A model generated the notes under the pieces. It was not told the DNA's origin, searched no databases, and saw nothing but the letters and a program-made list of their open reading frames with translations. A DNA stretch of 5,164 nucleotides from Gammaproteobacteria bacterium (GTDB lineage: Bacteria; Pseudomonadota; Gammaproteobacteria; UBA5335; SLRW01): assembly GCA_007134115.1 (NCBI GenBank), contig SLLK01000215.1, positions 1 to 5,164 of the forward strand. Direction: 5' to 3'. Of the stretch, positions 1 to 5,164 are shown piece by piece (positions within the stretch are counted from its first letter, which is position 1; every line of letters begins with the position of its first letter). The translations under genes were made by a program, and so were the position numbers.

Positions 1-913
1 AATCCTTGAGCTTGAGTTCCACCTGCCGCGACATGGCGGCCAGCGCCTCGGGCGAATAGGCGGGACCGGCGCTGGACACCTCATCCAGCAGTGACAGCGG
101 CGGCAGACCCTCGGCATCACCTACATCGAACAGCTTGCCCTGGCTTTCCTTGCGCACCCGCTCGCTGGGTTCCAGCGATTCCACCACCGGCTCGATACGA
201 GGCGCCTGGCGCTGGCGGCCCTGCTCGCGGACCACCAGTTGGCGGCGCTGCTGGCGGACGCGCTTTTGTTCCAGTTGTTGACCGAATTCACGCCAGTAAC
301 GCCGCGCCAGCATCGCCCCATCCAGACAGGCACGACCGATCATGTCGCTGGTGCGCAGCCACGACAGACTGGTGAACAGGGTAATGCCCACCAGGAAAAG
401 CGAGAGCAGGAACAGACTGGCGCCAATAAAACTGAAAGCGCCTACCAGCGCGCTACCCACGCTCTGCCCCAGGGCACCGCCGGGGCCCACGGGAAGCTCG
501 GCGCCGGCGGTCACATGCAGGGTGGCCACGCCTGCACCCATGCCCAGCGTCAACAGGAAACCCGCTGTGCGCAGCGCGAGCGTCGCCCCAAGCCCCCGCT
601 CGCCCGGGTTCTGCCAGCTGAACACCAGCCACCCGGCATAGCCCACCATCAACGGAAACAGGTAGGCCATGACGCCGAACAGGTAGAACAGCAGATCGGC
701 CAGCCAGGCACCGGCCGGCCCGGCGAGGTTGCGTACGTCGTCGAAGCCGCCACTGTGCGACCAGCCGGGATCCCGGGGCTCGTAGCTCATCAGTGCCACC
801 AGCAGGTACACGGCAATGGTGGCCAGCACGATCAGCCCGCCTTCCCTCAACACGCGCGCCACCGGAGCCACTCGCACCCTGATCCTCTCCTTCTTGCGTC
901 GGGCCTGAGTCAA
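1..913 (-). CDS. ftsK: DNA translocase FtsK, N-terminal part (3' end beyond window)
   Basis: Septal DNA translocase of the divisome; its membrane domain sits in the inner membrane and the cytoplasmic motor pumps chromosomal DNA during division. The visible part is 304 codons, open to the left edge. A basic N-terminus (ARRKKER, residues 4-10) is followed by four hydrophobic stretches at about 25-42, 71-98, 112-135 and 158-183, as in the four-helix FtsK membrane domain. The periplasmic motif DPGWSHSG (48-55) and the AGPAGAWLAD block (64-73) are typical of gammaproteobacterial FtsK. A charged Q/R/E-rich linker (about 205-265) leads to LPPLSLLD (270-277), the segment before the motor. The ATPase and gamma domains are outside the window. 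The linker is short compared with E. coli. The start is TTG at 911-913, preceded by AAGGA with 6 nt spacing; no in-frame ATG lies nearby. A GTG at 875-877 with a better Shine-Dalgarno is a possible second start. Identity is near certain; the start is less so. Confidence 0.95.
   Translation of the reverse strand, partial: MTQARRKKERIRVRVAPVARVLREGGLIVLATIAVYLLVALMSYEPRDPGWSHSGGFDDVRNLAGPAGAWLADLLFYLFGVMAYLFPLMVGYAGWLVFSWQNPGERGLGATLALRTAGFLLTLGMGAGVATLHVTAGAELPVGPGGALGQSVGSALVGAFSFIGASLFLLSLFLVGITLFTSLSWLRTSDMIGRACLDGAMLARRYWREFGQQLEQKRVRQQRRQLVVREQGRQRQAPRIEPVVESLEPSERVRKESQGKLFDVGDAEGLPPLSLLDEVSSAGPAYSPEALAAMSRQVELKLKD
887..892 (-). promoter_or_regulatory. alternative ftsK ribosome binding site (internal, GTG start)
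   Basis: On the minus strand, AAGGAG lies 9 nt before an in-frame GTG at 875-877. It is a closer match to the Shine-Dalgarno consensus than the site serving the TTG. The same bases encode Lys8-Glu9 of the longer protein, so the match may be a by-product of the KKE coding sequence. Use of this start would remove 12 basic residues and leave the membrane domain intact. Confidence 0.3.
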
Positions 914-919
914 TCCTGA

Positions 920-924
920 TCCTT
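920..924 (-). promoter_or_regulatory. ftsK ribosome binding site (upstream, TTG start)
   Basis: On the minus strand, AAGGA ends 6 nt before the TTG codon at 911-913. It supports a TTG start that gives a 25-residue basic tail before the first membrane helix, which is the usual FtsK layout. Confidence 0.5.
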
Positions 925-940
925 TGTCTGAATTAGTCGC

Positions 941-968
941 TTTAAACGTTTGTATAGTAGACGATAAT
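941..968 (+). promoter_or_regulatory. candidate sigma70 promoter toward trxB (distal)
   Basis: TTTAAA (941-946, 4 of 6 matches to the -35 consensus) is followed after 16 bp by GATAAT (963-968, 5 of 6 matches to the -10 consensus). It lies in the only AT-rich patch of the region. If used, trxB mRNA would carry a leader of roughly 250 nt containing both hairpins. This is assigned by eye only. Confidence 0.35.
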
Positions 969-1075
969 TTCGGCGGTTCCCAGCACGCGAACGGCGCACG
1001 CGGGCAGTGCGACAGCCTAACATACGCGGGCGCAAGATGACCCCACCCGGGGGCTGTCCGGGAAGCTCGTCCGGA

Positions 1076-1095
1076 CGCCGCCGACAGTGGCGGCG
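1076..1095 (+). repeat. GC-rich inverted repeat (stem-loop) in trxB upstream region
   Basis: CGCCGCC (1076-1082) pairs perfectly with GGCGGCG (1089-1095) around the loop GACAGT. It is followed by CTTTA, too short a T-tract for a convincing terminator. It sits right upstream of the proximal promoter candidate and partly overlaps the palindrome CGTCCGGACG at 1068-1077. It could be an operator-like element or an RNA hairpin in a long leader, or simply chance in GC-rich DNA. Confidence 0.4.
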
Positions 1096-1096
1096 C

Positions 1097-1125
1097 TTTA
1101 CCGCTCCGGGGCCTTTCCGTAAGAT
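1097..1125 (+). promoter_or_regulatory. candidate sigma70 promoter toward trxB (proximal)
   Basis: TTTACC (1097-1102) and TAAGAT (1120-1125) are separated by exactly 17 bp, each with 4 of 6 consensus matches. The predicted transcript start would give a leader of about 100 nt. In GC-rich DNA such matches arise by chance, so support is weak. Confidence 0.25.
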
Positions 1126-1142
1126 GCCGGTTCCATTGGGCC

Positions 1143-1160
1143 CGGCGCCAGCCGGCGCCG
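1143..1160 (+). repeat. GC-rich inverted repeat (stem-loop) in trxB leader
   Basis: CGGCGCC (1143-1149) pairs with GGCGCCG (1154-1160) around a 4-base AGCC loop. Both arms contain the self-complementary GGCGCC. With either promoter candidate this would be in the trxB 5' untranslated region, about 70 nt before the start codon. No riboswitch family is recognisable. Confidence 0.4.
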
Positions 1161-1217
1161 AGCCCCGGCCGCCATTGTGCGCCGCCGGCAAACCACGACG
1201 AACCCTTCTGCGCCACG

Positions 1218-1221
1218 GGAG
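1218..1221 (+). promoter_or_regulatory. trxB ribosome binding site
   Basis: GGAG lies 10 nt before the ATG at 1232. It supports that codon over the in-frame GTG at 1007, and gives a protein of normal TrxB length whose dinucleotide-binding motif begins at residue 11. Confidence 0.55.
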
Positions 1222-1231
1222 TCAAGTATAC

Positions 1232-2182
<951 letters not shown>

Positions 2183-2217
2183 TCACACACACAGCCCCCG
2201 AGGGCAGGCACCCGCCC

Positions 2218-3369
2218 ATGCGCGTGGAAGTGATCACAGCGCTTGACGAGGTCGACGCGGCAGACTGGAACCGGCTCAGTCCGTCCCGCCATCCATTCGT
2301 GCGGCATGCATTCCTCGCCGCACTGGAGCGCCATCAATGCGTGAGTCCGGCGCGCGGCTGGCAGCCCTGCCACCTCCTGCTGCGCGACGAAGATGATCAA
2401 CTGCTGGCCGCCATGCCGCAGTATCTGAAGAATCATTCGCGGGGTGAATTCGTCTTCGACTGGGCCTGGGCCGACGCCTTCGAGCAGCACGGTATCCCCT
2501 ACTATCCCAAGCTGGTGGGCGCCATTCCCTTTACCCCGGTGCCCGGCCCCCGCCTGCTGGTCGCACCCGGCACGGATCGCGCGCAGGCTGTTGCAGCCCT
2601 GCTCGGCGCTAACCGCCGGCTCGCCACATCCCGGCGGATCAGTTCGGCCCACTGGCTGTTTCCGGATGACGCTGACCGCGAGGCGCTGGCCGGCTCGGGC
2701 CTGCTATTGCGCAAGAATCTGCGCTTTGCCTGGCACAACCGGGGCTGGCGCGATTTCGACCATTACCTGGCCGCCTTCACCGCCGCCAAGCGCAAGAAAA
2801 TACGGCGCGAACGGCGACGCGTGGTCGAGCAGGGGCTGGTGATGGAGGTTGTGCACGGCGACCAGGCCGACCCGCCACTTTGGTCCGAGCTGTTCCCGCT
2901 GTATGCCACCACCTACATGGTGCGTGGCCAGGCGCCCTACCTCAGCCAGCCCTTTTTCGAGGATATTTCGGCCGCGCTGGGCAGGGATGTGGTGCTGTTC
3001 ATCGCCCGCGACCAGGGACGCGCCGTGGCCTGCGCCATTACCCTGCGTGACGAACACAACCTGTACGGACGCCACTGGGGCTGCGCCGCCGACTATCACA
3101 GCCTGCATTTCGAGACCTGCTACTATAGCCCGCTTGAATACTGCTTCAGAGAAGGCCTGACACACTTCGACCCGGGCACCCAGGGTGAGCACAAGCTCAG
3201 CCGCGGATTCCTGCCACAGGCCTCCTGGTCGGCCCACTGGGTCGCCGATGACCGGTTTCGCGACGCCATCGCCGATTTCCTGGAGCGTGAGGCGGCCATG
3301 GTCGATGCCCATCTGCAAGGCCTGGCGCAGCACTCACCCTTTCGCAGTGACCATGACGCCGCGAACTGA
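2218..3369 (+). CDS. COG3146/DUF482 FemAB-like N-acyltransferase, substrate unknown
   Basis: A 383-residue predicted cytoplasmic protein of the family annotated as predicted N-acyltransferase or peptidoglycan biosynthesis/recognition protein (FemAB-like, GNAT clan). Its reaction is not established. Family hallmarks are the block GEFVFDWAWADAFEQHG (76-92), followed by YYPKLVGAIPFTPVPGPRLL (95-114); the basic KRKKIRRERRRV stretch (191-202); LYATTYMVRGQAPYL (228-242); NLYGRHWGC (281-289); and, near the C-terminus, FDPGTQGEHKLSRGFLP (317-333). Length fits the family (about 370-400). There is no signal peptide or membrane helix. The ATG at 2218 follows AGGGCAGG (2201-2208), with 9 nt from its last base to the start. 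An in-frame ATG at 2131 would overlap trxB heavily and lacks support. It sits between trxB and aat, which I recall as neighbours in pseudomonads, so it seems to be an extra gene here. Family assignment is firm; function is unknown. Confidence 0.85.
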   Translation: MRVEVITALDEVDAADWNRLSPSRHPFVRHAFLAALERHQCVSPARGWQPCHLLLRDEDDQLLAAMPQYLKNHSRGEFVFDWAWADAFEQHGIPYYPKLVGAIPFTPVPGPRLLVAPGTDRAQAVAALLGANRRLATSRRISSAHWLFPDDADREALAGSGLLLRKNLRFAWHNRGWRDFDHYLAAFTAAKRKKIRRERRRVVEQGLVMEVVHGDQADPPLWSELFPLYATTYMVRGQAPYLSQPFFEDISAALGRDVVLFIARDQGRAVACAITLRDEHNLYGRHWGCAADYHSLHFETCYYSPLEYCFREGLTHFDPGTQGEHKLSRGFLPQASWSAHWVADDRFRDAIADFLEREAAMVDAHLQGLAQHSPFRSDHDAAN

Positions 3370-3400
3370 ACCGGGTTTTGGCGGCCGCTCAACATCAGGT

Positions 3401-3405
3401 GGAGG
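3401..3405 (+). promoter_or_regulatory. aat ribosome binding site selecting a TTG start
   Basis: GGAGG lies 9 nt before TTG at 3415-3417. No ATG or GTG lies in frame between the preceding stop codon and the conserved start of Aat, so this strong site decides the start. Confidence 0.7.
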
Positions 3406-3414
3406 TCCTTTCCA

Positions 3415-4155
3415 TTGCCGGGGCTAACCTGGATCGAACCCGGCGCACCGCCGGTCTTCCCGCCCGCCGAGCACGCCCTGGATAAACCCAACGGGCTACT
3501 CGCCGCGGGCGGGGATCTCTCGCGCGAGCGCCTGCTGGCCGCCTATGCCCGGGGTATCTTTCCCTGGTACAGCGTCGGCGAGCCCATACTCTGGTGGACC
3601 CCCGACCCGCGCTGTGTGTTGTTCCCGTCCGAGATACACGTACCCCGCCGTACCGCCCGACGCATGCGTCAAAGCAGGGACGAGCTGTCTTTTGACCGCG
3701 CCTTCGATGAAGTCATTCAAGCCTGTGCCGCTCCCCGGGCCGGTCAGGGCGGCACCTGGCTGTTACCGGAGATGCGTGCGGCCTATTGTGACCTGCACGC
3801 GGCCGGCCATGCCCATTCCATCGAGCTATACCAGGGCAACCGACTGGTCGGCGGCCTCTACGGAGTGTGCCTGGGCAGGATGTTCTTCGGCGAGTCCATG
3901 TTCAGTCGTGTTCCCGACGCCTCCAAGATCGTGCTCATCCAGCTCGCCCGGCAACTGCAGCGCTGGGAGTTCAGCCTGATCGACTGCCAGGTGTCATCGC
4001 CCCACGTGTTGCGCATGGGCGCGCGGGAACTGCCCCGCCACGGATTTCTCCAGCACTTGCACAGCGCACTGCAGCAGCCGGCCCCGTCCGTGGGCCCGTG
4101 GACACTGGACCGCGATCTGGCGCAAGCTGGGGGTTATGAGCCTGACCCCGTCTGA
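3415..4155 (+). CDS. aat: leucyl/phenylalanyl-tRNA--protein transferase
   Basis: Transfers Leu or Phe from charged tRNA to N-terminal Lys or Arg of proteins (EC 2.3.2.6), marking them for ClpS and ClpAP in the bacterial N-end rule pathway. The 246-residue protein has the full family pattern: PNGLLAAGGDLS (25-36), YARGIFPWYS (44-53), PILWWTPDPRCVLFP (57-71), GTWLLPEM (113-120), GHAHSIEL (131-138), GGLYGVCLGRMFFGESMFSR (146-165) and LIDCQV (188-193). Asp190 and Gln192 correspond to the active-site DxQ of E. coli Aat, and Glu160 lies in the conserved GES motif. It starts with TTG behind a strong GGAGG site, 45 nt after the acyltransferase stop. Its last 20 nt overlap bpt, consistent with co-translation. 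E. coli Aat is slightly shorter; the extra residues are at the C-terminus. Identity is secure. Confidence 0.97.
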   Translation: MPGLTWIEPGAPPVFPPAEHALDKPNGLLAAGGDLSRERLLAAYARGIFPWYSVGEPILWWTPDPRCVLFPSEIHVPRRTARRMRQSRDELSFDRAFDEVIQACAAPRAGQGGTWLLPEMRAAYCDLHAAGHAHSIELYQGNRLVGGLYGVCLGRMFFGESMFSRVPDASKIVLIQLARQLQRWEFSLIDCQVSSPHVLRMGARELPRHGFLQHLHSALQQPAPSVGPWTLDRDLAQAGGYEPDPV

Positions 4156-4849
4156 CAAGCTGCGATGCCTGCGTGGCCCCGAGCATACGTGCGGGTATCT
4201 GCCCGGACGACAGGCGCGCAACCTGTATTTTCTGCCCGACCCGCATACTGGCACGCACATGCATGGCGAGCTGGGACGACACGGTTTCCGGCGCAGTGGT
4301 AATCTGCTTTACCGCCCGGATTGCGAAGGTTGTCGCCAATGCATCCCGGTGCGCGTCCCGGTGGCTGATTTCCGTCCACGGCGCTGGCAGCGGCGTATCC
4401 GCAAGCGCAACCAGGATGTGGTGGCAAGGCAGGTGAACAACGCTTTCGAGCCCCGCCATTTCCGTCTGTACCGCCGCTACGTCGCAGCGCGACATGCCGG
4501 CGGCAGTATGGACAGCGACGATGCCGAGCAGTACCGCGACTTTATCCTCAGCCACTGGGCAAGCACCGAATTCTGGGAGTTCCATGCCGACGGGCAATTG
4601 CTCGCCATGGCCATCATTGACCTCCCCGGTGACGGCCTGTCTGCCATGTATACCTTTTTCGAGCCGGAAGCGGCGCAGCGTAGCCCGGGGACCTTCGTCA
4701 TCCTGTGGCAGATTGAGGAAGCCCGCCGGCGCGGCCTGGACTGGCTGTACCTGGGGTACTGGATCAGGGAAAACCGCAAAATGGCCTACAAGGGCGATTT
4801 TCGTCCCTTGCAGATCTATCGCGGGGGGCACTGGCTGACGCTGGAGTGA
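4136..4849 (+). CDS. bpt: aspartate/glutamate leucyltransferase (ATE/Bpt family)
   Basis: A 237-residue member of the arginyl-tRNA-protein transferase (ATE) family. Bacterial Bpt enzymes transfer Leu from Leu-tRNA to N-terminal Asp or Glu (EC 2.3.2.29), feeding the ClpS/ClpAP N-degron route; they are often mislabelled arginyltransferases. The N-terminal ATE domain has CGYLPGRQAR (19-28), GFRRSGNLLYRP (50-61), then CEGCRQCIPVRVPV (63-76) with a CxxCxxC set (Cys63, 66, 69) that with Cys19 could form a metal or Fe-S site. The C-terminal GNAT-like domain shows YRRYVAARH (112-120), AMYTFFEP (170-177), GTFVILWQIEEA (185-196), LDWLYLGYWI (201-210) and MAYKGDFRP (216-224). The ATG at 4136 overlaps aat by 20 nt. 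The only purine run before it, GGGGG, ends 2 nt from the start, too close to be a normal ribosome binding site, so coupling to aat translation is likely. Specificity for Leu rather than Arg is inferred from family and host type. Confidence 0.93.
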   Translation: MSLTPSDKLRCLRGPEHTCGYLPGRQARNLYFLPDPHTGTHMHGELGRHGFRRSGNLLYRPDCEGCRQCIPVRVPVADFRPRRWQRRIRKRNQDVVARQVNNAFEPRHFRLYRRYVAARHAGGSMDSDDAEQYRDFILSHWASTEFWEFHADGQLLAMAIIDLPGDGLSAMYTFFEPEAAQRSPGTFVILWQIEEARRRGLDWLYLGYWIRENRKMAYKGDFRPLQIYRGGHWLTLE

Positions 4850-4858
4850 GGCGTCAGG

Positions 4859-5164
4859 TCATTTTCGCCATTGTGTTTCCAGCACGTAAGCCAACTGCTC
4901 ACTGCTCTGAATGGTGCCGGGCCGCGCCTGGCGCACCCGATGCACGGCATCCGCCGGCGCCACGCCGCACTCGACCAGAATCCGCGCCGCCACCGTGCCG
5001 GTGCGCCCCAGTCCGGCCAGGCAGTGCACGATCAGATGCTCGCCCTCACGCAGGCGCCGCAGCAGTTCATCGCCGTGGCGCTGCCAGGCCGTTTCAAAGC
5101 GTCGATCCGGCGCACAAAAATCCATGATGGGCAGGTGGTACCAGTGCATCCCGGCACGCTGCGC
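4859..5164 (-). CDS. dual-specificity / CDKN3-like protein phosphatase, C-terminal part
   Basis: Cysteine-dependent phosphatase of the PTP/DSP superfamily, which forms a phosphocysteine intermediate. The visible 101 codons are open at the right edge. The P-loop HCLAGLGRTG is complete; the catalytic Cys is encoded at 5021-5023 and the Arg at 5003-5005. About 33 residues before the Cys is HLPIMD, whose Asp is the likely general acid; APD and RFETAW follow as in bacterial DSP/CDKN3-like proteins. ARPGTIQSSEQ near the C-terminus fits the helical end of the fold. A Met at 5147-5149 is in frame, but the frame continues upstream to the edge, and the family normally has about 60-70 more N-terminal residues, so the true start is probably outside. 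No membrane segment is seen. It converges on bpt with 9 bp between stops and no terminator between them. The target is unknown: phosphotyrosine or phosphoserine/threonine proteins are likely, but RNA or lipid substrates occur in the superfamily. Confidence 0.87.
   Translation of the reverse strand, partial: AQRAGMHWYHLPIMDFCAPDRRFETAWQRHGDELLRRLREGEHLIVHCLAGLGRTGTVAARILVECGVAPADAVHRVRQARPGTIQSSEQLAYVLETQWRK

Larger units (their letters stand above)
914..1231. other. ftsK-trxB divergent intergenic region
   Basis: This 318-bp stretch holds no convincing gene. The ftsK-proximal part (about 920-970) is clearly AT-rich against GC-rich flanks, as expected for a shared promoter zone. The rest is very GC-rich with several inverted repeats: the perfect 10-bp palindrome CGTCCGGACG at 1068-1077, a stem at 1076-1095 and another at 1143-1160. 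The trxB frame stays open upstream to a GTG at 1007, but the 75 extra residues are Pro/Arg/Gly-rich and resemble no TrxB leader, so I treat them as non-coding. Confidence 0.7.

Noticed and set aside
239..919. 226-codon plus-strand open frame opposite ftsK
   Set aside because: It is the complement of an unmistakable FtsK membrane domain; its product is Gln/His/Pro-rich with no recognisable fold, typical of antisense frames in GC-rich DNA.
1076..1100. Rho-independent terminator before trxB
   Set aside because: The stem is good, but only three Ts follow, broken by a C before and an A after, and there is no plus-strand gene upstream to terminate.
910..1191. 93-codon minus-strand open frame upstream of ftsK
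   Set aside because: It covers the intergenic region in a frame different from ftsK, has an Arg/Gly-rich product with no recognisable domain, and overlaps the promoter zone.
1007..1231. 75-residue N-terminal extension of TrxB from a GTG
   Set aside because: The ATG at 1232 gives a normal-length TrxB with its FAD motif at residue 11 and a ribosome binding site; the extension is Arg/Pro-rich with no family counterpart.
2704..3333. 209-codon minus-strand open frame opposite the acyltransferase
   Set aside because: The plus strand carries clear DUF482 motifs over the same bases; the antisense product has low-complexity Gly/Val/Ala content.
3971..4831. 286-codon minus-strand open frame opposite aat and bpt
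   Set aside because: It lies antisense to two well-conserved genes, spans their junction, and has no recognisable domain.
4494..4838. 114-codon plus-strand open frame inside bpt
   Set aside because: It is an out-of-frame shadow of the conserved GNAT-like domain of Bpt.

Overview
The window looks like a core chromosomal segment of a high-GC gammaproteobacterium. The gene set and order (ftsK divergent from trxB, then aat and an ATE/Bpt-type transferase) match the arrangement I recall from pseudomonads and related lineages. I do not recognise the species. I see no insertion sequences, tRNA or rRNA genes, CRISPR arrays or obvious transferred DNA. Five genes can be named with good support, and a sixth (acyltransferase) can be placed in its family but has no known reaction.

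Layout, left to right. On the minus strand, 1-913 encodes the N-terminal 304 residues of the DNA translocase FtsK; the rest lies beyond the left edge. A 318-bp divergent intergenic region (914-1231) has an AT-rich patch beside ftsK, two weak sigma70-like promoter candidates pointing toward trxB, and GC-rich inverted repeats. On the plus strand four genes follow, closely packed: trxB (thioredoxin reductase, 1232-2182), a COG3146/DUF482 FemAB-like N-acyltransferase (2218-3369), aat (leucyl/phenylalanyl-tRNA--protein transferase, 3415-4155) and bpt (aspartate/glutamate leucyltransferase, 4136-4849, overlapping aat by 20 nt). The spacing suggests one operon. A convergent minus-strand gene begins 9 bp after bpt and runs off the right edge (4859-5164): the C-terminal part of a dual-specificity/CDKN3-like protein phosphatase with an intact HCx5RTG signature.

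How the genes work together. Aat and Bpt are the two bacterial aminoacyl-tRNA-protein transferases. They attach Leu (or Phe) to protein N-termini and so create N-degrons for ClpS/ClpAP. TrxB keeps thioredoxin reduced with NADPH. The acyltransferase has no established reaction, but like Aat, Bpt and FemABX it is assigned to the GNAT-like fold group. Three consecutive genes of that group, two using aminoacyl-tRNA, is the most thought-provoking feature here. I found no convincing wholly new system; most of the window is ordinary housekeeping DNA with a few small oddities (two TTG starts, the inserted acyltransferase, and a phosphatase where infA is often found).
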